From: CAVSJJ01 sp963728395
GTDB lineage: Bacteria; Actinomycetota; Actinomycetes; Actinomycetales; Dermatophilaceae
DNA length: 64,000 bases
Direction of reading: 5' to 3'
Assembly: GCA_963728395.1 (NCBI GenBank)
Contig: CAVSJJ010000007.1
Coordinates: forward strand, 1 to 64,000
Made by a program: the position numbers and the translations under genes. The stretch's first letter is position 1; each line of letters starts with the position of its first letter. Below are positions 16,639-25,220 of the stretch, one piece after another. The notes below the pieces were generated by a model that did not search any database, had not been told where the DNA came from, and saw only the letters and a list, made by a program, of their open reading frames with translations.

Positions 16639-17955
16639 TCAGGTCGAGGCCGCAGCGTCCGCGGCGGCCGGAAGGGCCTCGAGGACCCGCCCGACGGCCT
16701 CCTCGTCGTGGGCGCCGCTGACGAACCACGCCTCGAACGAGCTGGGCGGCAGGTAGACGCCCCGGCTCAGCATCGAGTGGAAGAACCGCCCGTATGCCGC
16801 CGTGTCCTGGTCCCTCGCGTCGTCGTAGTCGCGGACCTCACCGTCGCGGAAGAACACCGAGAACATCGACCCCGCCCACTGGACCCGGTGCGGGACCCCG
16901 GCGCGGGCGAGCTCCGCGCTCGTGGCGTCGGCGATCGTCCGGGCCGCCGTCCCGAGCCGGGCATAGAGCCCGTCGTCGCAGCCGCGCAGCGTGGCCAGGC
17001 CCGCTGCGGTGGCGACGGGGTTACCGGACAGGGTCCCCGCCTGGTAGACGGGGCCGTCGGGGGCGAGCAGGCCCATGACGTCGGCGCGGCCACCGAACGC
17101 CGCGGCCGGGAAGCCACCGCCCATCACCTTGCCGAAGGTGAACAGGTCGGGGGCCCCGGAGTCGGGTCGGCCCTCGAGCCCGAACCAGCCGGCCCGACTG
17201 CACCGGAAGCCGGTCATCACCTCGTCGGAGACGAGGAGCGCACCGTGCTCGCGGGTGATCCGGCGCAGCCCCTCGGTGAAACCATCGGCCGGCGGGACGA
17301 CCCCCATGTTGCCGGCGGCCGCCTCGGTGATGACGGCCGCGATCTCCCCGCCCCGCTCGAGGAACGCCGCCTCGACGGCGGCGAGGTCGTTGTAGGGCAG
17401 GACGACGGTCTCGGCCGCCATCTCGCGCGGCACGCCGGCCGAGTCGGGCAGCGCGAGCGTGGCGACGCCCGAGCCGGCCGAGGCGAGCAGGGAGTCGACG
17501 TGCCCGTGGTAGCACCCGGCGAACTTGACGATGAGGCTGCGTCCGGTGAAGCCCCGCGCCAGCCGGATCGCGCTCATCGTCGCCTCGGTGCCGCTGTTGA
17601 CGAGCCGGACCTGCTCGACCGGCTCGACGCGGGAGACGATCTCCTCGGCGAGGGCGACCTCGTTCTCGCTCGGGGTACCGAAGGAGAACCCCTTCCCGGC
17701 CGCCTCGGTGACGGCGGCGAGGACCCGCCCGTCGGCATGCCCGAGGATCATCGGCCCCCAGCTGCAGATGAGGTCGACGTAGCGCCGGCCGTCCGCGTCG
17801 ATCAGCCATGGCCCGCTCGCCGAGGTCATGAAGCGAGGAGTGCCGCCGACGGCGCGGAAGGCGCGCACCGGCGAGTTCACCCCGCCCGGCGTGACGGCCC
17901 GGGCGCGGGCGAGCAGGGCGTCGGAGGCGGGGGCGTCAGCGGGGTATGCCGTCAT
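16639..17955 (-). CDS. hemL: Glutamate-1-semialdehyde 2,1-aminomutase
   Basis: PLP enzyme that makes 5-aminolevulinate from glutamate-1-semialdehyde (C5 route of heme synthesis). 438 residues. Visible: VTPGGVNSPVRAF at the N-terminus, GFSFGTPSENEVALAE, RLVNSGTEATMSAIRLARG, LLVSDEVMTGFR (PLP Asp), FTFGKVMGGGFPAAAFGG (Schiff-base Lys) and GTLSGNPVATAAGLATL. ATG 17955 is chosen because a CACAAT hexamer stands 6 bases before it. It is not in the rex-hemACDB operon, but the enzymes act in series with HemA. Confidence 0.95.
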   Translation of the reverse strand: MTAYPADAPASDALLARARAVTPGGVNSPVRAFRAVGGTPRFMTSASGPWLIDADGRRYVDLICSWGPMILGHADGRVLAAVTEAAGKGFSFGTPSENEVALAEEIVSRVEPVEQVRLVNSGTEATMSAIRLARGFTGRSLIVKFAGCYHGHVDSLLASAGSGVATLALPDSAGVPREMAAETVVLPYNDLAAVEAAFLERGGEIAAVITEAAAGNMGVVPPADGFTEGLRRITREHGALLVSDEVMTGFRCSRAGWFGLEGRPDSGAPDLFTFGKVMGGGFPAAAFGGRADVMGLLAPDGPVYQAGTLSGNPVATAAGLATLRGCDDGLYARLGTAARTIADATSAELARAGVPHRVQWAGSMFSVFFRDGEVRDYDDARDQDTAAYGRFFHSMLSRGVYLPPSSFEAWFVSGAHDEEAVGRVLEALPAAADAAAST

Positions 17956-18024
17956 GGCGGCATTGTGTCGCACTGCTGGGCCCGAGGACCGGGCGGCCCG
18001 GGACGAGCGGGACGGCGGCGCCGG

Positions 18025-18507
18025 TCAGCCGACCGCGTCCGCGTGGGTCGTGATCGTCTCGCGGACGTGCTGCATGGCGTCACCGAGGCAACGGAACTGC
18101 TCGGTGCTGAGGACGTCGAGCAGGTGACGTCGCACGCTCTCGACGTGGACCTGCGCCATCGCCTCGATCTGGGCCCAGCCCTGGTCGGTGAGGAGGAGGA
18201 CGACGCCGCGGCCGTCCTCCGGGGCCGGCTCGCGGCATACCCAGCCGCGGTCGGCGAGCCGGTTGGCGGTGTGGGTCACCCGGGAGCGGGACTGCACGAT
18301 GAGCTCGGCGAGCGCCGACATCCGCATCCGGCCACCCGGGTGCTCGGACAGCATCGAGAGGAGCTCGTACTCGGAGAGGCTGATGTCGTGTGCCTGGAGG
18401 TCGCGGTCGAGCGCCACGTCGAGCTCACGGACGCCTCGCAGGTAGGACCGCCACAACCGCTGCTCGTCGGGCGTCAGCCAGCGCGGCTTGAGGTCGGTTG
18501 CACCCAT
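18025..18507 (-). CDS. MarR-family transcriptional regulator
   Basis: 160 residues. Winged helix-turn-helix core: LSEYELLSMLSEHPGGRMRMSALAE, then the recognition helix SRSRVTHTANRLADRGWV and wing DGRGVVLLLTDQG, flanked by dimerisation helices. Start ATG 18507 has GAAGG at the right distance; ATG 18516 is too close to that site. Divergent from yceI, with a GTTGA-N4-TCAAC site in between that is the probable operator. The inducing ligand is not evident. Confidence 0.9.
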   Translation of the reverse strand: MGATDLKPRWLTPDEQRLWRSYLRGVRELDVALDRDLQAHDISLSEYELLSMLSEHPGGRMRMSALAELIVQSRSRVTHTANRLADRGWVCREPAPEDGRGVVLLLTDQGWAQIEAMAQVHVESVRRHLLDVLSTEQFRCLGDAMQHVRETITTHADAVG

Positions 18508-18636
18508 GGGCGTCATCCTTCCACGGCGGGGACCCCCACCCGCGTTGACCGGTCAAGGATCACACGCGGCGCGCGTCACACCCGACCCGAGGTCATCCGC
18601 CGGGCCGGGAATATCCCGGGTCGGCTCGGCGCTTTA

Positions 18637-18650
18637 GTTGAAGTATCAAC
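18637..18650. promoter_or_regulatory. MarR-type operator between marR and yceI
   Basis: Perfect inverted repeat GTTGA-AGTA-TCAAC in an otherwise GC-rich gap, at about -84 relative to the yceI start. A second palindrome, CCGGGA-ATA-TCCCGG, lies at 18605-18619. Confidence 0.65.
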
Positions 18651-18733
18651 CATGAGCCCGGCACGGTCGCGATCGGAGCGGCAACCGGCAGCGCGGCCCG
18701 GGCCGCAGCATTCCCCCACCGAAGGAGCTAGTC

Positions 18734-19309
18734 ATGAGCGCCACCGAGACCACGACCACCAGGACCGACCTCACTCCCGGCAGCTGGACCGTCGACCCCG
18801 CCCACAGCGAGCTCGGCTTCGTCGCGCGCCACCTCATGGTGAGCAAGGTGCGCGGCCAGTTCACCGACTTCTCGGGCATCGTCACCGTCGGGGAGGACCT
18901 CGCGTCCTCGAGCGCCGAGGTCACCGTCGCGATGGGCTCCATCGACACCCGCAGCGCCGACCGCGACGGGCACCTGCGCAGCGCCGACTTCTTCGACGTC
19001 GAGAACCACCCCGAGATGACCTTCCGCTCGACGTCCTTCGACGGCACCACCCTCGAGGGCGAGCTGACCATCAAGGACGTGACGAAGCCGGTCACCCTCG
19101 ACGTGGAGTTCAACGGCCTGGCCACCGACCCGTGGGGCAACACCAAGGCCGGCTTCGAGCTGACTGGCACGATCAACCGCAAGGACTGGGGCCTGGAGTG
19201 GAACGTCGCGCTCGAGGGCGGCGGCGTCCTCGTCGGCGACAAGATCACCCTCGTCATCGACGTCCAGCTGCTCAAGCAGGACTCAGCGCTCGCGCCACCT
19301 GCGCCCTAG
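18734..19309 (+). CDS. YceI-family lipid-binding-like protein
   Basis: 191 residues with the YceI lipocalin-like barrel: GSWTVDPAHSELGFVARHLMVS near the N-terminus, ASIDTRS-like segment GSIDTRSADRDGHLRSADFF, and MTFRSTSF followed by LTIKDVTKPVTLDVEF. No signal peptide, so probably cytoplasmic, unlike the periplasmic E. coli relative. RBS AAGGAG lies 7 bases before ATG 18734. Probably controlled by the divergent MarR protein. YceI proteins bind isoprenoid-like molecules in some bacteria, which would fit the quinone-rich surroundings, but this is inference. Its TAG stop shares the CTAG with the hemB stop. Confidence 0.9.
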   Translation: MSATETTTTRTDLTPGSWTVDPAHSELGFVARHLMVSKVRGQFTDFSGIVTVGEDLASSSAEVTVAMGSIDTRSADRDGHLRSADFFDVENHPEMTFRSTSFDGTTLEGELTIKDVTKPVTLDVEFNGLATDPWGNTKAGFELTGTINRKDWGLEWNVALEGGGVLVGDKITLVIDVQLLKQDSALAPPAP

Positions 19310-20316
19310 AGACGCCCGGCGGCCTCGAGGGCGTAGTAGGTGAGGATCAGCCGGGCGCCGGCGCGGCGGATGTGGAGCAGCGACTCCATCATCACCCGGT
19401 CCCGGTCGATCCAGCCGTTGGCGGCGGCGGCCTCGATCTGGGAGTACTCACCGGAGATCTGGTAGGCCGCGACCGGCACCGGCGACAGCTGCGCCGCGGC
19501 GGCGATGATGTCGAGGTGCGGCTGGGCCGGCTTGACCATGACGATGTCGGCGCCCTCGGCGATGTCCTGCTCGAGCTCGCGCAGCGACTCGACGGCGTTG
19601 GCCGGGTCCTGCTGGTAGGTCGCCCGGTCGCCGACGAGGGAGGACTGCACCGCCTCGCGGAACGGACCGTAGAGGCCGGAGGTGTACTTCGCGGCATACG
19701 CGAGGACGATCGTGTCGGTGAACCCGGACACGTCCAGGGCGGCCCGCACGTGCCCGACCTGGCCGTCCATCATCCCGGACAGGCCGAGGACATGGGCGCC
19801 GGCACCGGCCTGGGCCAGGGCCATCGCGGCGTACCGCTCGAGGGTGGCGTCGTTGTCGACCCGGCCCGCGGCGTCGAGCACGCCGCAGTGGCCGTGGTCG
19901 GTGAACTCGTCGAGGCAGAGGTCCGCCATGACGACGAGGTCGTCCCCGACTGCCTCGCGCACGGCGGCGATCGCGACGTTGAGGATGCCGTCCGGGTCCT
20001 CGGCCCCGCACCCGGTCGCGTCCTTGGTGCTCGGCACGCCGAAGAGCATGAGCCCACCGACACCGGCGCCCACGCAGCGTCGCGCCTCGTCGACGAGCGA
20101 CCCGACGGTGTGCTGGGCGACACCGGGCATGGCCGAGATGGGCACCGGCTCGGCGATGTCCTCGCGGACGAACGCGGGCAGGACCAGCTCGGCCGGGTGC
20201 AGCCGGGTCTCGGCCACGAGCCGGCGCACGGCCGGGTTCTGCCGGAGCCGGCGCGGCCGGGAGACGGGGAAGCCCGGCGAGGCGGCCCGCGCCCCGCCGC
20301 TCGGTGACGATGCCAT
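19306..20316 (-). CDS. hemB: Delta-aminolevulinic acid dehydratase (porphobilinogen synthase)
   Basis: Condenses two 5-aminolevulinate molecules into porphobilinogen. 336 residues. Both Schiff-base lysines are visible (AYAAKYTSGLYGPFREA and ADIVMVKPAQPHLDII). The metal-binding loop reads DLCLDEFTDHGHCG: Cys at the first and third positions but Asp at the second, so it is intermediate between the classic Zn triple-Cys and the Mg forms. Start ATG 20316 overlaps the upstream stop (TGATG). It is the last gene of the rex-hemACD-hemB transcript and converges with yceI. Confidence 0.94.
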   Translation of the reverse strand: MASSPSGGARAASPGFPVSRPRRLRQNPAVRRLVAETRLHPAELVLPAFVREDIAEPVPISAMPGVAQHTVGSLVDEARRCVGAGVGGLMLFGVPSTKDATGCGAEDPDGILNVAIAAVREAVGDDLVVMADLCLDEFTDHGHCGVLDAAGRVDNDATLERYAAMALAQAGAGAHVLGLSGMMDGQVGHVRAALDVSGFTDTIVLAYAAKYTSGLYGPFREAVQSSLVGDRATYQQDPANAVESLRELEQDIAEGADIVMVKPAQPHLDIIAAAAQLSPVPVAAYQISGEYSQIEAAAANGWIDRDRVMMESLLHIRRAGARLILTYYALEAAGRL

Positions 20317-21986
20317 CAGCGGGCCCGCCGCCGGGATGACGCCTTGCGCTGGCTCGGCCGGACGACCGCGTCGCCGGCCTCCGCCGCCGTCAGTGCGAGC
20401 GAACGGCCATGATCGGCGAGGGCGTCGACGACGGCGTCCGCCGACGGCTCGGGAGCGAGGACGTCGACCCGCAGCCCGTGCTCCTCGGCGGTCTTGGCGG
20501 TCGCCGGACCGATGCACGCGACGACGGTCGACGGCGCGGGCTTGCCGGCGATGCCGACGAGGTTGCGCACGGTCGAGCTCGAGGTGAAGACGACCGCGTC
20601 GAAGGCGCCGGACTTGATCGCCTCGCGGATCTCGGCCGCGGGCGGGGTGGCGCGGACCGTCCGGTATGCCGTGACGTCGTCCACCTCCCAGCCCATCTCC
20701 TGCAGCCCGGCGACGAGGGTGTCGGTCGCGATGTCCGCACGCGGGAGGAAGACCCGGTTGATCGGGTCGAGAACGTCGTCGAAGGGCGGCCAGCCCTCGA
20801 GCAGCCCGCGCGCGGACTGTTCACCCTCGGGCACGAGGTCGGGGGTGATCCCCCAGTCGCGCAGGGCCTGGGCGGTGACGCCACCGACGGCCGCGACCTT
20901 GAGGCCGGCGAAGGAGCGGGCGTCGAGGCCGAACTCCTCGAACTTCTCGCGCACCGCCTTGACGGCGTTGACGGAGGTGAAGCCCACCCATTCGTAGCGG
21001 CCCGTCACCATGCCCTTGACCGCGCGCTCCATCTGCTGCGGGGTCCGCGGTGGCTCGACGGAGATCGTCGGCACGACGGTGGACTCGGCGCCGTAGCGGG
21101 ACAGCCGGCGGGTCATCGAGCCGGACTGCTCCTTGGTCCGCGGGACCAGCACGTTCCAGCCGAACAACGGCTTGGTCTCGTACCAGGACAGCGCTTCACG
21201 GAGCAGCACGGTGTCACCGACGATCGCCAGCGACGGGGTCGCGGTGCTCGACGTCTCGATCGTCGCGGAGGCCTCGGCGAGGGTGCTCTGCCAGCTCGAC
21301 TGGCTCACCGTCGTGCCTCGGGTCGCGATGACGACCGGGGACTTCGGGTCGCGCCCGCTCTCGAGCATCCCCGCGAAGGTGTCGCGCAACGCCTCGGCGC
21401 CACCGAGGACGACGACGGTGATGCCCGGCTCGGTCGGGGCGGCCAGGCCCGCGTCCCGCGTCCCGGCGCCGATGACGTGGACGGCGCTGGAGGCCCCGGC
21501 CGTGAGCGGCACACCGGCATACGTCGGCACGGCGGACACGGCGCTGACGCCCGGCACGACCTCGAAGGGGATCCCCGCCTTCGCGCACGCGGCGGCCTCC
21601 TCGGCGAGGCCGTTGAACGTCGCCGGGTCGCCGTCCATGAGTCGGACGACGAGGCCGCCCGGATGGGCCTTGGCGGCCTTGACGACGAGCTTGGCCCGGG
21701 AGGCCTGGGTCAGCGGCTGGCCGGTCTCGCCGTACCCGGCGTCGATGACGTCGATCTCGTCGCGGCAGCACCGTCCGACGACGTCCTCGCGGGCCAGCTG
21801 GTCCATCACGACGGCATCGGCGTCGGCGAGGTACTCGACGGCGCGCATCGTCAGCAGCCCGGCATCCCCCGGTCCGGCGCCGACGAAGGCCACCCGGGCC
21901 GGGGTCGTGGCGCGCGTGGACGCCGCATGGGTCCTCGCAGCGTGGGTCGTCGAGGATGCGGCGGTCGAGCGCGTCGTCGGGCTCAC
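20316..21986 (-). CDS. hemD: Fused uroporphyrinogen-III methyltransferase-like / uroporphyrinogen-III synthase
   Basis: 556 residues, two domains. Residues about 30-250 resemble SUMT/CobA (VAFVGAGPGDAGLLTMRAVEYL, VPGVSAVSAVPTYAGVPLT). Residues about 275-530 are the HemD domain (WNVLVPRTKEQSGSMTRRL, YEWVGFTSVNAV, DAVVFTSSSTVRNL, VACIGPATAKTAEEHGL), which cyclises hydroxymethylbilane to uroporphyrinogen III. In the first domain the usual GGDPFVFGRGGEE motif reads DGDPATFNGLAEE, so methyltransferase activity is doubtful. This architecture is common in actinobacteria. ATGA overlap with hemC. Confidence 0.92.
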   Translation of the reverse strand: MSPTTRSTAASSTTHAARTHAASTRATTPARVAFVGAGPGDAGLLTMRAVEYLADADAVVMDQLAREDVVGRCCRDEIDVIDAGYGETGQPLTQASRAKLVVKAAKAHPGGLVVRLMDGDPATFNGLAEEAAACAKAGIPFEVVPGVSAVSAVPTYAGVPLTAGASSAVHVIGAGTRDAGLAAPTEPGITVVVLGGAEALRDTFAGMLESGRDPKSPVVIATRGTTVSQSSWQSTLAEASATIETSSTATPSLAIVGDTVLLREALSWYETKPLFGWNVLVPRTKEQSGSMTRRLSRYGAESTVVPTISVEPPRTPQQMERAVKGMVTGRYEWVGFTSVNAVKAVREKFEEFGLDARSFAGLKVAAVGGVTAQALRDWGITPDLVPEGEQSARGLLEGWPPFDDVLDPINRVFLPRADIATDTLVAGLQEMGWEVDDVTAYRTVRATPPAAEIREAIKSGAFDAVVFTSSSTVRNLVGIAGKPAPSTVVACIGPATAKTAEEHGLRVDVLAPEPSADAVVDALADHGRSLALTAAEAGDAVVRPSQRKASSRRRAR

Positions 21987-22987
21987 AGGTCACGCTCCGT
22001 GGCGGGTCGATCGGTCGGGTCTGCGGGGACGGTGACCGGATGTGGCCCGGTCGCCGCCGCTGGGTCTGGGTGGGGGGGGGCCGTCAGCTCGCCGGCGCCG
22101 TCCTCGAGAAGGATCCCGGCCAGCCGCGCGCCGAGACCGGCGGGGTCGGCGGGGTCCCCGACGAGGGAGCGGCGCAGCTCGACGGAGCCGTCGACGGCCC
22201 CGACGAAGGCTCGCAACGACAGCTCCGGCCCGTTCATGCCCTCGACGACCTCGGCGAGGGCCCCCACCGGCGCCGTGCAGCCGGCCTCGAGGGTCGCGAG
22301 GAGGGCGCGCTCCGCGGTGACGCAGGCGCGGGTGTCGACGTGGTCCAGCGCCGCGACCGCGGCGACCGCCGCGGCGTCGTCGGCGCGGACCTCGACGGCG
22401 AGGGCGCCCTGACCGGGCGCGGGCAGCATCTGGATCGGGTCGAGCAGCTCGGTCGCCTCGTCCCGGCGACCGATCCGGCCCAGGCCGGCGGAGGCGAGGA
22501 GCACCGCGTCGCACTCGCCGGAGGTCACCTTCCCGATCCGCGTGTCGACGTTGCCGCGGATGTCGCTGACGACGAGACCGAGGCCGAGCGCCTCGAGCTG
22601 AGCGACCCGGCGCGGCGAGCCGGTGCCGACGACCGAGCCGGCCGGCAACTCGCCGAGGGTGAGGCCGTCCCGCGCGACGAGGGCGTCACGCGGGTCCTCC
22701 CGCACCGGGATCGCGGCGAGCACCAGCCCCTCCTCGGGCGCCGTCGGCAGGTCCTTGAGCGAGTGCACGGCCAGGTCGACCTCGCCGCGGTGGAGGGCCT
22801 GGCGCAGCGCGGACACGAAGACGCCGGTCCCGCCCAGCGCACTGAGCGGCGTCGCGGCGTCCGTGTCGCCGGTGGTGACGACCTCGATGAGCTCGACGTC
22901 GTGTCCGAGGGCGCGCAGCCGATCGGCCACCCAGCCGGACTGGGTGGTCGCGAGCAGCGAACGGCGGGTGCCGAGCCGGAGGGTCAC
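21983..22987 (-). CDS. hemC: Porphobilinogen deaminase (hydroxymethylbilane synthase)
   Basis: Polymerises four porphobilinogens into hydroxymethylbilane. 334 residues. N-terminal RLGTRRSLLATTQSGWVAD, VHSLKDLPT (active-site Lys/Asp region), GTGSPRRVAQLEAL, and the cofactor-attachment Cys in EAGCTAPVGALAEV. Start GTG 22987 gives a GTGA overlap with hemA. Some extra low-complexity Pro/Thr residues form the C-terminus, where the DNA has a run of nine G (22072-22080) that could be a sequencing or slippage spot. Confidence 0.95.
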   Translation of the reverse strand: MTLRLGTRRSLLATTQSGWVADRLRALGHDVELIEVVTTGDTDAATPLSALGGTGVFVSALRQALHRGEVDLAVHSLKDLPTAPEEGLVLAAIPVREDPRDALVARDGLTLGELPAGSVVGTGSPRRVAQLEALGLGLVVSDIRGNVDTRIGKVTSGECDAVLLASAGLGRIGRRDEATELLDPIQMLPAPGQGALAVEVRADDAAAVAAVAALDHVDTRACVTAERALLATLEAGCTAPVGALAEVVEGMNGPELSLRAFVGAVDGSVELRRSLVGDPADPAGLGARLAGILLEDGAGELTAPPHPDPAAATGPHPVTVPADPTDRPATERDL

Positions 22988-24294
22988 TCGGCCTCCCCCG
23001 GGTGGGGCGGCGGGACGACGGCGACCCGGGTGTCGGCGGGGACGAGGTCGAACAGCTCCGACAGCGCCCGGGCGTAGCTGCCGCCGAGGCCGCTCGCGGC
23101 GAGCTCCTTGACCCGGACGGTCGGGGTGTGCAGGAGCTTCTCGACGATCCGGTGGGCGGCGCGACGCACCTCGGCCCGCTCGGCCTCACCCAGGGCGGGG
23201 GTGCGGTGGTCGAGCCGGGCCATCTCGGCCTCGAGGACCTCCGCGGCTCGGGCGCGCAGCGCGGTGACGGTCGGGATGACGGTCTCCGCCGCCCGGGCGA
23301 GGAGGAACTCGGCGACCTCTGAGGTGACCAGATCCCGGGCCTGCCGGATCTGCGGGGCATCGGCCGTGCCGCTGAGGATGAGCCCGAGCTCGGCGAGCCC
23401 GAGCCGGGTGACCCCGTCCAGCTCGCCCACGGCGGACTCGACGTCGTGCGGCAACGCGAGGTCGATGTAGACCTGCGGCCGGCCGCCGCGTGCCGCGAGG
23501 GCCTGGGCGGCGTCCGCGACGGAGATGACGGCCCCGGACGCGCCCGTCGCGGTGAGGACGACATCGCTCTCCGCGAGGACGTCGACGAGGTCGGCCATCC
23601 GGCGGGCCACGCCCCCGACCCGCTCGGCCAGGTGGGCTCCCCGCTCGGCGCTCCGGTTGAGGACCCAGAGCCGGTCCGGCCCCTCGGCCGAGACCGCCTT
23701 GGCGGCGAGGGCACCCATGCCGCCGGCCCCGATGACGGCGGCCCGCCGGCCGGTCAGGGAGCCGAGCGCGCCCGCGGCATGCTCGAGGCCCGCGCCGACG
23801 AGGGAGTGGCTGACGGCATCGATCTCGGTCTCGGTGTGTACCCGCTTGCCGACCCGCAGCGCCCACTGGAACAGCATGTTGAGGCCGGGTCCGACGTGTC
23901 CGTGCCGCTGGGCGCGGCCGAGGGCGCCGCGGAGCTGGCCGAGGATCTGGGCCTCTCCGACGGCCATCGAGTCCAGGCCGGCCGCCACGGAGAAGGCGTG
24001 CGCGATGGCCCGGTCCTCGTAGTGGAGGTACAGGTGGGGCTGCAGCTCGGCCCGGGGCATGCCGGAGCTGAGCATGAGGGCCTCGGTGACGTCCGCGACG
24101 GCTCCGTGGAAGGTCGCCGCCTCGACATAGACCTCGGTGCGGTTGCACGTCGAGACGACGAGGGCCTCGGTGACGTTCTCGGTGTGCAGCAGGTGCGTCT
24201 CCAGCGTGCCCTGGCCCGTCGCATCGAGCGAGACCGCCTCGAGGAGCGGGATGGAGGCATCGTGGTGGGAGACGCCCAGGACGAGCAGACTCAT
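22984..24294 (-). CDS. hemA: Glutamyl-tRNA reductase
   Basis: First enzyme of the C5 heme route: reduces glutamyl-tRNA with NADPH to glutamate-1-semialdehyde. 436 residues. GVSHHDASIPLLEAVSL at the start, catalytic Cys in VVSTCNRTEVYV, GEAQILGQLRGAL, NADPH motif AAVIGAGGMGALAAKAV, and a C-terminal dimerisation helix region. Start ATG 24294 overlaps the rex stop (ATGA), so translation is probably coupled to Rex. The open frame further upstream belongs to rex DNA. Confidence 0.95.
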   Translation of the reverse strand: MSLLVLGVSHHDASIPLLEAVSLDATGQGTLETHLLHTENVTEALVVSTCNRTEVYVEAATFHGAVADVTEALMLSSGMPRAELQPHLYLHYEDRAIAHAFSVAAGLDSMAVGEAQILGQLRGALGRAQRHGHVGPGLNMLFQWALRVGKRVHTETEIDAVSHSLVGAGLEHAAGALGSLTGRRAAVIGAGGMGALAAKAVSAEGPDRLWVLNRSAERGAHLAERVGGVARRMADLVDVLAESDVVLTATGASGAVISVADAAQALAARGGRPQVYIDLALPHDVESAVGELDGVTRLGLAELGLILSGTADAPQIRQARDLVTSEVAEFLLARAAETVIPTVTALRARAAEVLEAEMARLDHRTPALGEAERAEVRRAAHRIVEKLLHTPTVRVKELAASGLGGSYARALSELFDLVPADTRVAVVPPPHPGEAE

Positions 24295-24974
24295 GAGCTC
24301 ACCGCCTTCGCCGCCGCGGGGGCGGTCTTTCGCTGTTCGTGGAACGCGAGGATCTGCAGCTCGGTGGACAGGTCGACCTTGCGGACGACGACCCCCTCCG
24401 GCACGGCAAGGGGGCACGGCGCGAAGTTGAGCACCGACCGGACCCCTGCCCCGACGAGTAGGTCGCACACCTGCTGGGCGGAGTCGGCCGGGGTCGCGAT
24501 GACGCCGATCGCCAGGCCCTCCTCGGCGACGAGGGCGTCGAGATCGGTCATCGGCCGGACGACCCGGCCGGCGACGCGCTCGCCGACGACCGCGGAATCG
24601 TGGTCGAGGAGTGCGACGACGCGGAAGCCGCGGGTCGCGAAGCCGCTGTATGCCGCGAGGGCACGGCCGAGGTTGCCCATGCCGACGATGGCGACCGGCC
24701 AGTCCTGGGTCAGCCCGAGGGCGAGCGAGATCTCGTAGGCGAGCCGGTCGACGTCGTAGCCGACGCCCCGGACCCCGTAGGAGCCGAGGTGGGACAGGTC
24801 CTTGCGCAGCTTCGCCGGGCTGACGCCTGCGGTGCCGGCCAGCTCGTCTGAACTGACCGAGGTGATGCCCTGCTCGGCGTAGGCCGTCAGGCAGCGCAGG
24901 TAACCGGGTAGCCGGGCGACGGATGCTTCGGGGATCCCCCGAGGTGTCACGACGGCGGCGGACACGGTTGTCAC
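24291..24974 (-). CDS. rex: Redox-sensing transcriptional repressor Rex
   Basis: NADH/NAD+ sensor that represses respiratory genes when NADH is low. 227 residues from GTG 24974. N-terminal winged helix: GIPEASVARLPGYLRCL, SSDELAGTAGVSPAKLRKD and LSHLGSYGVRGVGYDV. Rossmann domain: VAIVGMGNLGRALAAYSGF (GxGxxG), IGVIATPADSAQQVCDLL, and the C-terminal swapped helix VRKVDLSTELQILAFHE. RBS AAAGGAG lies just 3 bases before GTG 24974 and 12 before GTG 24965, so the exact start is uncertain. A Rex-type operator lies about 105 bases upstream, indicating autoregulation and control of hemACDB. Confidence 0.94.
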   Translation of the reverse strand: MTTVSAAVVTPRGIPEASVARLPGYLRCLTAYAEQGITSVSSDELAGTAGVSPAKLRKDLSHLGSYGVRGVGYDVDRLAYEISLALGLTQDWPVAIVGMGNLGRALAAYSGFATRGFRVVALLDHDSAVVGERVAGRVVRPMTDLDALVAEEGLAIGVIATPADSAQQVCDLLVGAGVRSVLNFAPCPLAVPEGVVVRKVDLSTELQILAFHEQRKTAPAAAKAVSS

Positions 24975-25079
24975 CTGCTCCTTTCGGCAGACAGGCGCCT
25001 GGCATGGCGTCAAGCGCGGTGCGCGGTGCGGGGCGCCGGGAACGCTCGTAGAACGCGCAACGACCACAGGCTACGCAGT

Positions 25080-25095
25080 TGTGAAGCCTTGCACA
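25080..25095. promoter_or_regulatory. Rex operator (ROP-like) upstream of rex-hemACDB
   Basis: TGTGAA-GCCT-TGCACA matches the known actinobacterial Rex site TGTGAA-N4-TTCACA at 11 of 12 defined positions. Confidence 0.75.
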
Positions 25096-25174
25096 AAGTC
25101 ACAAGCGTCACGTTGAGACGACGGGTCCGCTCGGCGCGCCCGCTGGTAGCGGGATGGGCGCCCCAGCCGGTCCC

Positions 25175-25196
25175 GGACGTGACCGAGGTCACGTCC
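25175..25196. repeat. 22-bp palindrome, 10-bp perfect arms
   Basis: GGACGTGACC-GA-GGTCACGTCC lies 24 bases after the glutaredoxin-like stop and about 200 bases before rex. It could be a terminator hairpin (short loop) or an operator; no matching regulator is obvious. Confidence 0.8.
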
Positions 25197-25220
25197 CGAG
25201 GCGCCGTCCCGAGCGGTCGT

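Noticed and set aside
16609..20307. A 1232-codon open frame on the plus strand
   Set aside because: It runs antisense to hemL and marR and then through yceI in the wrong frame; its composition is Arg/Asp/Gly-rich, as expected from reading GC-rich genes in a shadow frame.
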